Shown: positions 7,817 to 16,901, numbered from the stretch's first letter. The stretch is 44,205 nt of DNA from Rhodospirillales bacterium (GCA_028278135.1 JANQEW010000006.1:1-44205), one strand, 5' to 3'. Program-made: numbers and translations. Notes: generated by a model from the letters alone, not told the origin.

Positions 7817-10239
7817 CTGTTGTTGCAACCGCTGACATTCAGCTAGGCATAAAGGGACAAGGAAAGCAAGTCTCTGGCCTAAAAGAATCGAATAAACAAC
7901 TTGAGGAGATGAAGAAGTCAGGCAAGGCAGCTTCTCAGGGTGTAGGCTCGCTTGAAAAGGGGATGAAAGCGCTTGGGGCTGCTGGGTTTGTGGCAGGGCT
8001 GGCAGCCGGAACAGCGGCCATAGTCGAACTAGGCGCACAAGCAGAACGCACTAACACCGCCCTTAATGCCCTGACGAACAACCAGGCTCCACAGTTTATC
8101 AATGCTGTTACGACTGCTACACGCGGCACGATCTCTGATATGCAGGCGGCTACTATTGCTACCCGTGCCTATGGGCTGAACCTTGTCCAGACCAAAGATG
8201 AAGCGGCGGAATTTGCCAGAGTTGCCACGATCCTGGGTGGAACATTCAAAGGGATCGGGGCAGAACAAGCGGCGGAGGAATTCGCCTTACTGCTTACCAA
8301 TATGTCATTCTTGCGGCTGGACACGTTCGGTATCTCCGCTGCAAAGGTACGCGATAGAATAAAAGAACTCAAAGCCGAAACCCCTGGCCTATCAAAAGAG
8401 GCGGCGTTTGTTGCTGCCACCATGGAAATCGCCAGCCAAAAGGCGGATACACTTGGCGCAACGATGCAAGGCACGGCGGCGGAAGTTGATATCCTCAAAG
8501 CCAATATATCCAACCTCAAAAACGAGTTTGCTGCGACAGTATCAGAAGCCTTTACCCCGGCTATAAAAGCAACAAACGATCTGATTGCTGGGTTCCAGAT
8601 GATTGAACAGGCTTCACAGGAAGCCCTGCAATCCTTAATCGATAGCGCACAAAGTAATCAGGACTTGGCCGCGGGGTTAGAAGTAGCACACAAACAAACC
8701 CGTAAGGCGGCTATCGAACAACGCGCTCTACAAATCGCACAAGAAAAGGGTGTGTCTACTCAGATTGCACTGTCAATTGCCGCTAATGAATACCGCACGA
8801 ATATCGAAGGGTTTTCAGAATCACTGAGAGAAGCTTCGCGCTGGGAAGCAGAGACAGCCCGCGAAGCTCAATCTCTAAATGATGTCTTTGCAAGTGGTGA
8901 AAGCATTGTTGATGATTTCGCTGAATCTGTTGAGGAGTTAGTAGCACAAAGGAAAGCAGACGAGGCTGCCACCCGCCGAGAAGCCGCTGTTATTGCCGCG
9001 GCCAATGAAGTTTTTATTTCCCATGAAGACGCCGTAAAGAAGGCGGCAGACCGTCAAAAAGAACTTGCAGCCGCGCAGCGCGAAGCCGAACGTGTAGCCA
9101 GTGAGTATCTTAAGGTACAAGAGAGTTTAGCTGGCGCTTTTGATACATTAGTTGGCCCGATGGGGTATTTCGGGTCAGAGATTACTCAGCTTGAATTATC
9201 AACGGAAGGGTTGCGACAGGTAGGTGAGGCGTGGTTTGATGTCTTACAAGCTACTGGCGCAGAAACTCTAATCGCTGGTGATGCATATGATCAGTTGCGT
9301 CAAAAGTATGGGTTGGTATCAGAAGAACAGTTAAAACTTGAGCAAGGTGCGTTATTACTTGGGGAGGCGTTTAAGACTGGTGCACTTGGGGCGCTCGAAG
9401 CAAGTGATTTATTTGATCAATTTGTATCGGGCCAGATCGAAAGTGTAGGTGCATTAAGTCAAGAAATCGAGAGCATGAGCGGTAAGGTTGGCGACAACTT
9501 CGACGCCATTCGCGCCGCTGCAGCCGAGGGGTTAGTACCACAAGAAGACCTGGACGCAATCCAGGGAATCGACTTCGAAACAACTAACGATGGTTTGCGC
9601 GACATCAATTCAACCCTGACAGAGCAGGAAGAAACACTCGCCAGCCTACAAGAAACAGCCCCGAATGCATTCGCAGCCATCGCGGAAGCCGCCCCGCCGT
9701 TAGCTAGTGCATTAAGCCCAGTAAATGCGGCGCTGACATCTGCCAAAGAAGCGATTGCCTTTATGCTTGAAAACGCGGTACGGACATTCACCGATATGGG
9801 GGCGGCGGTCGAAGCACAAGCCGAGGTTATGGGTACGGTGGGCGGTATGATCCATGGTATGCGGGTTGACTGGGAATTCTTAATGAAGAATGCCAACCTA
9901 CACCTTAAGGTTGTGCTAGAGGTAGTAGGCGATATTGGCAGTCAAGGCTATGACAGCAAGGCGTCGGGCGGCCCTGCTAGTGGGTTGACGTTGGTAGGTG
10001 AGGAAGGCCCGGAGCTTGTCACCTTGCCGGGCGGAAGTTACGTACACGACGCCGACAGCACCAAACAAATGATGTCCGGTGCCAGTGCGTTATCGACAAG
10101 TGGTATGGGTGGTGTCAGCATTGGATCAATAAGCGTTAACATTATGGAAGCTCGCAATGGGCGGCAGGTGTTCAACGAGTTCGCGCAAGAGCTACGAGCG
10201 CGAGGGTTCGATATAAACTTACTGAGGGCGACCGCATGA
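7813..10239 (+). CDS. Tape measure protein
   Basis: 808 aa, the longest tail gene but one. N-terminal coiled coil (GLKESNKQLEEMKKSG), Gly/Ala-rich hydrophobic region (ALGAAGFVAGLAAGTAAIVE, about residues 55-75), long Ala/Glu/Gln helices, and a C-terminal GPASGLTLVGEEGPELVTLP, the common tape measure tail. It sets tail length and exits before DNA ejection. At roughly 0.15 nm per residue it predicts a tail near 120 nm. It overlaps both neighbours by 4 nt. Confidence 0.9.
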   Translation: MTVVATADIQLGIKGQGKQVSGLKESNKQLEEMKKSGKAASQGVGSLEKGMKALGAAGFVAGLAAGTAAIVELGAQAERTNTALNALTNNQAPQFINAVTTATRGTISDMQAATIATRAYGLNLVQTKDEAAEFARVATILGGTFKGIGAEQAAEEFALLLTNMSFLRLDTFGISAAKVRDRIKELKAETPGLSKEAAFVAATMEIASQKADTLGATMQGTAAEVDILKANISNLKNEFAATVSEAFTPAIKATNDLIAGFQMIEQASQEALQSLIDSAQSNQDLAAGLEVAHKQTRKAAIEQRALQIAQEKGVSTQIALSIAANEYRTNIEGFSESLREASRWEAETAREAQSLNDVFASGESIVDDFAESVEELVAQRKADEAATRREAAVIAAANEVFISHEDAVKKAADRQKELAAAQREAERVASEYLKVQESLAGAFDTLVGPMGYFGSEITQLELSTEGLRQVGEAWFDVLQATGAETLIAGDAYDQLRQKYGLVSEEQLKLEQGALLLGEAFKTGALGALEASDLFDQFVSGQIESVGALSQEIESMSGKVGDNFDAIRAAAAEGLVPQEDLDAIQGIDFETTNDGLRDINSTLTEQEETLASLQETAPNAFAAIAEAAPPLASALSPVNAALTSAKEAIAFMLENAVRTFTDMGAAVEAQAEVMGTVGGMIHGMRVDWEFLMKNANLHLKVVLEVVGDIGSQGYDSKASGGPASGLTLVGEEGPELVTLPGGSYVHDADSTKQMMSGASALSTSGMGGVSIGSISVNIMEARNGRQVFNEFAQELRARGFDINLLRATA

Positions 10240-11828
10240 CGACCACCAAAGCCACTTACAGAATACTAGTTGACTTGAACGGCGACCGTGATTTCGAAGA
10301 CGCAAACGAGGACATAAGCGCTTATAGAAAGTTCGTAACGTGGTCATTAGGAGCCGCCGACCCGCTCGACTACGTGGCCCGCGCCGCTACATCAACATTA
10401 GTACTTGATAACCAGGATGAATTGTTCTCCCCTGATTCGGGGTCGGCGCTTTCTGGTTTTGAGCCAGGTGCGATTGTTGCATACGAGAGCGTCTACGACG
10501 GCGGGACGATAAGGCACTTCATCGGGGAAATATCTCGAATTACACCCACACCAGGCGAATACCTAGAGCGTGAATGTGTGGTCGAAGTGGATGGTTGGCT
10601 AGCACAACTGAACGACGAAGAAGTATTTATCGCCGTCCAGGAAGACAAAACCTATGATGAAATCGTAACAGAGATTATCGAATCGTCTGGTGCTTCCCCG
10701 CCCGGCGCGGAGGGTTGGTATCTGGGAATACCGCCACTTAGTAAACTAGGCGAAACGACCATCTTAGGTGATCCCACTGATGCATCAATGATTCTAGAAA
10801 CAGGTACAACGGTTTATGAGATAGTTGGCGATAACTGGGAGAAGGGGGTATCTATCCGCAAGGCACTAGACCAAGTAGCCTTGATGGAAACAGGCGGACT
10901 GTTCTTGTGCCTACATGTTAATCGAGATGGAAAGATGGTGGGATACGATCGTCATTATCCCTGGACGGATCAAACCAGCGCGACGGATGGCACAATCGAC
11001 GGAAATGATATCATCGATGGTGAGTATCTATATGGCGAGGATCTACTCAACAGTGTTACCGTAGCCTACAACCTTAGAACGGTTGGTGATGCGGTTGAGG
11101 TGTTGGCCCAGCCCTCAGATGAATATATTAAGGTAGGGGCAGGTGAAACTAAAACCGTAACTCTTAAATACACCAGTGATGAAGGGGTTAAGATAGGCGG
11201 AAAAGACATTGTTACACCAGTTGCAAGCACCGACTTTACTGCTTGGTCAATTGCTCGTTTTGGTGTAGGGACAGAACTCACATCCTCTATATCAATGTCC
11301 GTCACTGAGGGATCAACCAGTTCAAAACTAGAAATCACTAACGGAGCTACTCGCCCCGCCCATATATTTAATTTGCAATTGAGGGGTACCAAGATCACAG
11401 ATTACGGGCGGTCGGAAGCCTTTTCTGAGGATACAGATTCAGTCTCTACCTATAACCGAAGACAAAAGACTATACGGATGCCTGTCGTTAACAATGCTAC
11501 ATTTGCGCAAGATATTGCCGATTACATCGTTTATACTAGCAAAGACCCAAGAGGGGATTTTAGAGAGCTGGATCTGTGGGCTAATAAATCTACAGACCTG
11601 ATGGAATTTGTATTGAATCGCACGGTCGGCGATAGAATCGACGTGAGTGAAGGGCAAACGGGTTTGTCAAATACAGAATATTTTATTGTAGGTGAGGTTC
11701 ATACAGTCGATGAATCCCGATTGCATGAGGTGACCTACATATTACGAGCAGCCCCTACTGATCCCGTGTGGATATTGGGCGAAACAGATTTCAGCGAGTT
11801 AGGGAACGACACTTATTTAGGAGTGTGA
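10236..11828 (+). CDS. Tail hub / distal tail protein
   Basis: 530 aa directly after the tape measure gene. Begins TYRILVDLNGDRDFEDANEDIS, then DPLDYVARAATSTLVLDNQDELFSP, followed by a WLAQLNDEEVFI segment: a strand-rich layout known from fused distal-tail/hub proteins. The middle repeats DGTIDGNDIIDGEYLYG suggest an oligomerisation or insertion domain. No peptidase motif seen. It probably forms the tail tip ring under the receptor-binding proteins. Start overlaps the tape measure stop (ATGA). Confidence 0.65.
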   Translation: MTTTKATYRILVDLNGDRDFEDANEDISAYRKFVTWSLGAADPLDYVARAATSTLVLDNQDELFSPDSGSALSGFEPGAIVAYESVYDGGTIRHFIGEISRITPTPGEYLERECVVEVDGWLAQLNDEEVFIAVQEDKTYDEIVTEIIESSGASPPGAEGWYLGIPPLSKLGETTILGDPTDASMILETGTTVYEIVGDNWEKGVSIRKALDQVALMETGGLFLCLHVNRDGKMVGYDRHYPWTDQTSATDGTIDGNDIIDGEYLYGEDLLNSVTVAYNLRTVGDAVEVLAQPSDEYIKVGAGETKTVTLKYTSDEGVKIGGKDIVTPVASTDFTAWSIARFGVGTELTSSISMSVTEGSTSSKLEITNGATRPAHIFNLQLRGTKITDYGRSEAFSEDTDSVSTYNRRQKTIRMPVVNNATFAQDIADYIVYTSKDPRGDFRELDLWANKSTDLMEFVLNRTVGDRIDVSEGQTGLSNTEYFIVGEVHTVDESRLHEVTYILRAAPTDPVWILGETDFSELGNDTYLGV

Positions 11829-11829
11829 T

Positions 11830-12570
11830 ATGCCATTTAATAAACCAGAAACCCTTAAGGGTGGGACAACTGAACTAGGTCCAGGACAGCGGGGTAAGTT
11901 AAGGGTACGGTATAGAGAATCAAACTTTTGGCCCTTAACCATTATCTTCGCTGTTGTGGCGATGTTTCAAGGCGCTCGAAAGAAGTGGGGATGGAAAAAA
12001 GCAATATTGCTTCTTTTGCCTTCTGTCCCGCTTGCTATTGCGACCTCCTTATATGCATACACCGCGCCGACGACACGCAGCACGGGTGACTTGATCACGG
12101 CTTCTATCTGGAATACAGATGTAGTAGACAATATTATCTTTCTGCACGCCCGAAAGGTGATACTATTACAGGCTGTTCACCCCAATAACTCAACTCAGAT
12201 ACACGAAGAACTGGGATCTATACGGTCGGCTACATCAGAAGAGTTAACAATGACTTGGTTCGTCCCAGCAGATTATTCGTCGTTGGACGTTGCCAAGATC
12301 GTCTACATTCCTAGCTTAACATCGACCGCCACATTCCAAACTCATGCCTGGTTCGGCGCTGAGGGTGCAGCCTTCGACACCCATACAGCCAGTGACACCA
12401 CCCACTCAGTAGCCGAAACAGCAGACGAGATTAACTCAGTCGATATAACAGGTCTGCTAGGGTCATTAGCGGCCAACGATTATCTGATAGCCACCCTTAA
12501 GGGCAGCGGTGCAGGTAATGCTGTGGAAATGGGTGTGTTCGGATTGCATATTGAATATACGAGGAGTTGA
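11830..12570 (+). CDS. Tail protein with N-terminal membrane segments
   Basis: 246 aa. Residues about 33-48 (FWPLTIIFAVVAMFQG) and 58-77 (AILLLLPSVPLAIATS and on) look like two membrane helices separated by a basic loop (ARKKWGWKK). After that comes GDLITASIWNTDVVDNI, a segment often seen at the start of phage tail-tip or fibre-like proteins, then a beta-rich domain. Membrane helices in a tail structural gene are unusual. It could be a hybrid of a small membrane protein and a fibre protein, or a protein that inserts in the host membrane at infection. Confidence 0.55.
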   Translation: MPFNKPETLKGGTTELGPGQRGKLRVRYRESNFWPLTIIFAVVAMFQGARKKWGWKKAILLLLPSVPLAIATSLYAYTAPTTRSTGDLITASIWNTDVVDNIIFLHARKVILLQAVHPNNSTQIHEELGSIRSATSEELTMTWFVPADYSSLDVAKIVYIPSLTSTATFQTHAWFGAEGAAFDTHTASDTTHSVAETADEINSVDITGLLGSLAANDYLIATLKGSGAGNAVEMGVFGLHIEYTRS

Positions 12571-12573
12571 TGT

Positions 12574-13203
12574 ATGGCATCTCTGGCAGAACTTAACTAT
12601 GACAGCACTGATGTAACCAGCGTTAATGGTGACCTATTGAATGAGGAAATAGAAACCGCTGTTGGTTACAAATGTTTACTTACTTATTCCCACACTGGTG
12701 GTGTCTTGGATGCATTAAAGGTACAACACCCAAGCGCTGGGTCATGGCCCGCCGGTGATGACACAACAATCGATGGCGTGGTAGCTGCACATAACAGCAG
12801 CGGCACAACAGACGACCAGCAATTAGAACTAGATTATGATACGAAGCGCGAAGGCGCGCTTAGTGACCATTCGGGGTACTTTGATGATTTGATTGATCAG
12901 TCTTCTATGACTTACACAGTTTTCATTGCCTGGGCAAGACGTTTACGGGATTTGTTGTATAATGCAGATAATACACTCTGGACGAATCCAGGTATCTATG
13001 GCGTAGGACAAGCGCAAACATACTTCCAAGACAGCTATGATCTGGCGGTTGCTGCTGCCAGAGATGACGCGAAAGCGGCCGGTACATGGCAAGCAGGATG
13101 GGATGCATATTACGATAATAAGAAGTTACGGACCTTCTTTGAAAAATACGCACAGTCTCTTTTAGAACTCTATGCGTTACTAGTTGTTTTGGGTGACAAG
13201 TAA
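12574..13203 (+). CDS. Tail-associated protein of unknown function
   Basis: 209 aa, acidic. GAGGAG is upstream of ATG 12574. Two halves: a strand-rich N-terminus (SVNGDLLNEEIETAVGYKC) and a helical, Trp/Tyr-rich C-terminus (WQAGWDAYYDNKKLRTFFEKY). Lies between the membrane-segment tail protein and the lysis genes. May be a receptor-binding or tail-tip accessory protein. Family not recognised. Confidence 0.55.
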   Translation: MASLAELNYDSTDVTSVNGDLLNEEIETAVGYKCLLTYSHTGGVLDALKVQHPSAGSWPAGDDTTIDGVVAAHNSSGTTDDQQLELDYDTKREGALSDHSGYFDDLIDQSSMTYTVFIAWARRLRDLLYNADNTLWTNPGIYGVGQAQTYFQDSYDLAVAAARDDAKAAGTWQAGWDAYYDNKKLRTFFEKYAQSLLELYALLVVLGDK

Positions 13204-13215
13204 GGGAGCAATCAT

Positions 13216-13617
13216 ATGACAGCAGCAGTTAAGGATAACGATATCACACAACTGTTAGTCGATCTGTTTAAGCAGATGCAGCGAGATATCAAGGATCAGG
13301 GTGAAAAGACAGCGGCTATCCATGCCACGCTGATCAGTGTTGGGAGCGATGTAAAATCCTTTGGGGGGCAGCTTTCATCTGCACAAGAGCGGATCGGAAA
13401 AATGGAGGCACTTAACGACGTGCAAGATGAAAAAATCAAGACACTGGAAACCATAAATCATACACAGACCACGACCTTAAAAACACTTAAAGATGAAGTA
13501 AATGATTTGAAGGCCCAAGTAAAATATCTACTTTTACTAGCTGCATTTGCGGGCGGTATTGTTGGTTCTGGATTGACCATGTTGGCTCAATTTGGGTTAG
13601 AGAACTGGATACCATGA
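13216..13617 (+). CDS. Coiled-coil protein with C-terminal membrane helix (XhlA-like)
   Basis: 133 aa. Residues about 15-100 form a heptad-rich coiled coil (for example KTLETINHTQTTTLKTLKDE). Residues about 103-125 (YLLLLAAFAGGIVGSGLTML) form one membrane helix. The layout matches XhlA-type holin-associated or hemolysin-like proteins in Gram-positive phages. It overlaps the lipoprotein lysin gene by 4 nt, and a multi-TM holin candidate follows at 16074. Role in lysis is inferred from context. Confidence 0.6.
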   Translation: MTAAVKDNDITQLLVDLFKQMQRDIKDQGEKTAAIHATLISVGSDVKSFGGQLSSAQERIGKMEALNDVQDEKIKTLETINHTQTTTLKTLKDEVNDLKAQVKYLLLLAAFAGGIVGSGLTMLAQFGLENWIP

Positions 13618-16055
13618 AAAAACTACGGATCGCGTATATTGTTTTACTGTTAGCCATCCTGGCATGCGCCCAGCCCACTGCTACCCCATCCCCCACACCG
13701 ATTATATTCACGCTTACCCCCTCCCTAACCACTGAACCTACCTCAACCAGCGTTGTAACGGCTACAAACACGGAAGAGCCATCACCGACGTATACACCAA
13801 GTGTGACACCTACTGTCACAAACACGCCCACCCCCTACCCTGGAGGGTGTCCCGACGTGCAGAATGGTGAGCGGCCATTCGCCCCTGATTCATTCTGGAA
13901 CACGCCGATCAATTGGGCAGTGGCACAGCCCCACCCCGAAACGAACCAGATGAACGAGGCCGTCATGCGTGGTCATGGCTTCTGGGGATCTAACGTCGAA
14001 TCCTACGCCCCACCTGTGTACTATGCGGATAGCACTACTCCTTACGTACCATTCTATCCGCAAAACATGATCGCTATCGTTCACCGGAATGACGAAACGG
14101 GGGAGGAGTGGACAGAGGAGCGTAGTGTCGATTCTTACCTTGTTCCCTGGGATCGTGACGAATGGGAGTTCAGTGCAGGAACGGACGCCGGGGCGGTTAT
14201 CTACGATTTTGCCAAATGTATAGTCTATTCGATAGGTAAAAGCACGGTACAAGATATTGGGGATGAAATCCATATAAGGAGTTTGGTAATAGAGCCTGGG
14301 GATGGTTCTGGAAATCTGCGCGTTGACCGGCAGCGCGGGCTAGGTATTGGAAACTTGGCAGGTGTGATTCTTGCCAATGAGGTAAGGGCGGGGCATATAC
14401 CGCACGTCATGACCATCGCTTACAACAGCCCGTGCAGAGAAGATGACGTGTGCGAGGACAACGGTTATCCGCCAGTTATCTGGCCGTTTGTGTCCAATGA
14501 TGGCAGGGGGTTTGATCGCTACGATCCGCCAGAAGGCGCAAGGCTGGCAATCTATCCTAGTATCACAGATGAAGAAATCAGAAATAAATGTACTAAGTCT
14601 GGCACAATGATTCTTGGTTGTTACACCTGGGTAAAGGCGATGCAAGAGTACGGTGCTGTGTTGGCTGATAACTCTGGTCACCCAAAAACCTATGGAGAGT
14701 ACTACACGACAGCCAACTGGACTGATGAAGAGTGGGATCGTTACATGTTGAACCAGATCCCGCTTGACTGGTTCGTTTGGCTCGACTGGGACACAGACCG
14801 GCCCGATCCCGATGGCAACCCTCCGCCTACACCATTCCCGACGCCTACCCCGATAGGGCCGGAACCCACACCCGTTACAGGTTCGTTTGAAAACGGCGAT
14901 TTTGAATCACCTATCATCTCACAGCATACGGTACCCGGCGCTTGTCCTGGTCATTCTGACTGTGACAAGCACGGCTGGGCTTATCACTACTTGCGGGATA
15001 AATGGTATCCTGCTTTTTGTGAATCGCAGTATACGGGCGACGATTGTCCTGCTGATGCAGAAGGAAACGATCCTGACTTGCTGCAAGGAAGACCAGAGTA
15101 CAAGACAATCTCACGCGCAGACTTTCCCGGTATTGTGACAGAAGGGCACGGTGAATATGTACAGTCGTGGTTTTGTATGTTCGAAGCGTGTACAGCCGGG
15201 ATCTATCAAACAATCGACGTCGTACCGGGGCAAGCCTATCAAATCGAAGCGGATTTCCGGCAGTGGTTGAACTATGATGACGACCCTGAAAGCGACCTAG
15301 ATAACCCAGATGACGCCACCTCCTCAAGGTGGCAGATCTGCGTCAACCAAACGGGCGATACGTTCGCCTTTGATGAATCAAATGTATGTACACAACCGTT
15401 CCACATTCCTTGGGACACTTGGCACAATTTTGGAATGCTGATTACTGCCAACAGTAGTCAGATGACGGTTTTCTTCATAAACGAACGTTTGTATCCATTA
15501 CCCAACCAAGACAGCTATATAGACAACATACAGATTTCTCCTATTGAGGGAGTTGGGGGCGGCTATTTGTATGATGGGGATATGAAGCTGCTTCAGAAGT
15601 TGTGTATAGTAGAAGCGCGGGGGATGGGTGAAAAGCGCAAAGATGCGTGTATGTCGGTAGTGTCTACTGTTTTCGAGCGTATGTACAAATACAATGCCAC
15701 AAAAGGAGCGTTTGGCCTGTCTGATGGTACGGTGCGCGGCACACTAGCGCACCACAGTTCCTCCCATGATGCTAACGGTAATTTGAACGGAGTATTGTGG
15801 CAGTTTCCGCCCTGGGTAGCTTTCGGGTGTGAAATACTGACGGGCGGTTATGATAATCCAGCTTGCTTAGATAACTATATCAAAGCCAACGAATCCTGGA
15901 CAAGACGAGCTATCGACAACTATTTATTTCATTTTTATCACGGTACTTGTAACGGCTACCTGTATTACGATAGTATTGTAGGTGGTCCCAGTTTGTGTAA
16001 AATTGCGTTTGGTCAATCGTTCATCGAGTTCCACAATGGGTGGGGCTGGGATTAG
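13614..16055 (+). CDS. Lipoprotein with Thr/Pro linkers and SleB-like hydrolase domain (lysin candidate)
   Basis: 813 aa. Residues 1-18 are a lipoprotein signal: KK, a hydrophobic stretch and lipobox ILAC with Cys18. Residues about 19-75 are a Thr/Pro/Ser linker. A Trp-rich domain of unknown function (PFAPDSFWNTPI onward) covers about 80-400. A second TP linker is near 402-424. A carbohydrate-binding-like region starting FENGDFESP follows to about 645. Residues about 648-813 (KLCIVEARGMGEKRK, then SVVSTVFERM) resemble the SleB/cell wall hydrolase 2 family, with E667 the likely catalytic residue. A cell-anchored modular lysin is unusual for a phage. Host-derived origin is likely. Confidence 0.75.
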   Translation: MKKLRIAYIVLLLAILACAQPTATPSPTPIIFTLTPSLTTEPTSTSVVTATNTEEPSPTYTPSVTPTVTNTPTPYPGGCPDVQNGERPFAPDSFWNTPINWAVAQPHPETNQMNEAVMRGHGFWGSNVESYAPPVYYADSTTPYVPFYPQNMIAIVHRNDETGEEWTEERSVDSYLVPWDRDEWEFSAGTDAGAVIYDFAKCIVYSIGKSTVQDIGDEIHIRSLVIEPGDGSGNLRVDRQRGLGIGNLAGVILANEVRAGHIPHVMTIAYNSPCREDDVCEDNGYPPVIWPFVSNDGRGFDRYDPPEGARLAIYPSITDEEIRNKCTKSGTMILGCYTWVKAMQEYGAVLADNSGHPKTYGEYYTTANWTDEEWDRYMLNQIPLDWFVWLDWDTDRPDPDGNPPPTPFPTPTPIGPEPTPVTGSFENGDFESPIISQHTVPGACPGHSDCDKHGWAYHYLRDKWYPAFCESQYTGDDCPADAEGNDPDLLQGRPEYKTISRADFPGIVTEGHGEYVQSWFCMFEACTAGIYQTIDVVPGQAYQIEADFRQWLNYDDDPESDLDNPDDATSSRWQICVNQTGDTFAFDESNVCTQPFHIPWDTWHNFGMLITANSSQMTVFFINERLYPLPNQDSYIDNIQISPIEGVGGGYLYDGDMKLLQKLCIVEARGMGEKRKDACMSVVSTVFERMYKYNATKGAFGLSDGTVRGTLAHHSSSHDANGNLNGVLWQFPPWVAFGCEILTGGYDNPACLDNYIKANESWTRRAIDNYLFHFYHGTCNGYLYYDSIVGGPSLCKIAFGQSFIEFHNGWGWD

Positions 16056-16073
16056 CTCCAAAGGAGAAATAAC

Positions 16074-16424
16074 ATGGATGTATTTTTCGAGTTTTTGATC
16101 GAGGTTCTTGGCCTTGTGCCTCAGTACGCACCAGCCGCAACGCTGATCGTACTTCTGGTTCAGGCTGTTAAGTGGTTGGCGGAGAAGTATCAGATCGACT
16201 TCTTGCTCGGTCGATCTGGTCTTGTTTCTTTGGTTCTGAATGCTGCTTTTTGGGTAGCCGGATATTTCTTGGTTCAGGGCGGTTATGAAGCGCAGTATCT
16301 TGCCGTTCTGGAAGATGCTACCAAGATTGCCGACGTGCTGCTTCCGATTCTAATTTCAGCCGCTACCACATGGCTGGCATATCAGGCCGCAAAGAAAACA
16401 GGCGCTACCGGCAAAGTTGACTGA
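16074..16424 (+). CDS. Holin-like small membrane protein
   Basis: 116 aa with three predicted membrane segments: about 18-36 (AATLIVLLVQAVKWLA), 45-68 (LVSLVLNAAFWVAGYFLVQG) and 84-103 (ADVLLPILISAATTWLAYQA). Short basic C-terminus (KKTGATGKVD). A strong AAGGAGAA ribosome site lies 6 nt before the ATG. It is the last gene of the rightward late operon, next to the lysin candidate. The -35 box of the downstream small RNA promoter lies inside its last codons. Confidence 0.7.
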   Translation: MDVFFEFLIEVLGLVPQYAPAATLIVLLVQAVKWLAEKYQIDFLLGRSGLVSLVLNAAFWVAGYFLVQGGYEAQYLAVLEDATKIADVLLPILISAATTWLAYQAAKKTGATGKVD

Positions 16425-16444
16425 CGCCGCGCTTTTGGTATAAT
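16417..16444 (+). promoter_or_regulatory. Sigma70-type promoter with extended -10
   Basis: TTGACT (16417-16422), 16-nt spacer, TATAAT (16439-16444), with TGG just before the -10 (extended -10). Eleven of twelve consensus positions match. The -35 overlaps the end of the holin-like gene. No protein gene follows before the terminator at 16507, so it should drive a short non-coding RNA. Confidence 0.8.
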
Positions 16445-16450
16445 TGGATA

Positions 16451-16532
16451 TGTAGGTTGCGCCCGGTCTATAGTGGCTGGGATCGTATCCTGCTAATGAA
16501 CGAAGTAGCCCCCATTGCGGGGGCTTTTTTTT
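16451..16532 (+). ncRNA. Predicted small RNA of about 80 nt
   Basis: Starts about 7 nt after the -10 box and ends in the T tract of a strong terminator. It contains a GGAT-CGT-ATCC hairpin (16480-16490) and a CCCGG/CTGGG pairing before it. No open frame of useful length is visible in it. Its 3' end overlaps the last codon of the leftward gene at 16531-16680, so it is antisense to that mRNA there. Target unknown. Confidence 0.6.
16507..16532 (+). terminator. Rho-independent terminator
   Basis: AGCCCCC (16507-16513), loop ATTGC, GGGGGCT (16519-16525), followed by an 8-T run ending at 16532. It terminates rightward transcription from the late operon and from the promoter at 16417. In the leftward direction there is no T tract after the stem. 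Confidence 0.92.
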
Positions 16533-16680
16533 ATAGTGCAATGAGGATAGCTAAAACGCCCCCGAATATCATGGTAATAATCGCCTGGGTATCATCAAAA
16601 TCATCAGCATTTTCTCTTGCCCATGAGACGATGGAGTATGTTAAAATCGCCATACCAAGACCAAAGAAATATAACATCAT
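16531..16680 (-). CDS. Small protein with two membrane helices
   Basis: 49 aa, read leftward from ATG at 16680-16678 to TAA at 16533-16531. Sequence begins MMLYFFGLGMAILTYSIVSW (helix 1, residues 2-19), has an acidic loop (RENADDFDD), and ends with a second helix (IITMIFGGVLAILIAL). GAGAGGGA lies immediately upstream and the start overlaps the upstream stop (ATGA), so it is translationally coupled to the gene at 16677. Last gene of the leftward operon. Function unknown. Confidence 0.7.
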   Translation of the reverse strand: MMLYFFGLGMAILTYSIVSWARENADDFDDTQAIITMIFGGVLAILIAL

Positions 16681-16901
16681 TCCCTCTCAATCACCCGCAC
16701 GTACCCCGCCACCCGCTGGCCGTCCGCCTTGACCAGCCACGCGCCGGGGCGGAAGTCTTTATCCATTTTCAGCCATTCTTCAAGCTCGTATACTGTTTCC
16801 ATGATAGGCCAGTCATAGCAATATTTATTGACTGTGAACAGTATAGCTTCAATTAAGCGCAAACTCTCCCTACTGATGATCACCTTGCCGCTGTCAGTCA
16901 T
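16677..16901 (-). CDS. Small protein of unknown function
   Basis: 74 aa. Mostly helical N-terminus (ESLRLIEAILFTVNKYC), central ETVYELEEWLKM, then a strand-like end (GAWLVKADGQRVAGYVRVI). Overlaps its upstream neighbour by 8 nt and the downstream gene by 4 nt. Shares an MTDS start with the next gene upstream, perhaps only because TGACTGA-type junctions are used here. No family recognised. Confidence 0.6.
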   Translation of the reverse strand: MTDSGKVIISRESLRLIEAILFTVNKYCYDWPIMETVYELEEWLKMDKDFRPGAWLVKADGQRVAGYVRVIERE

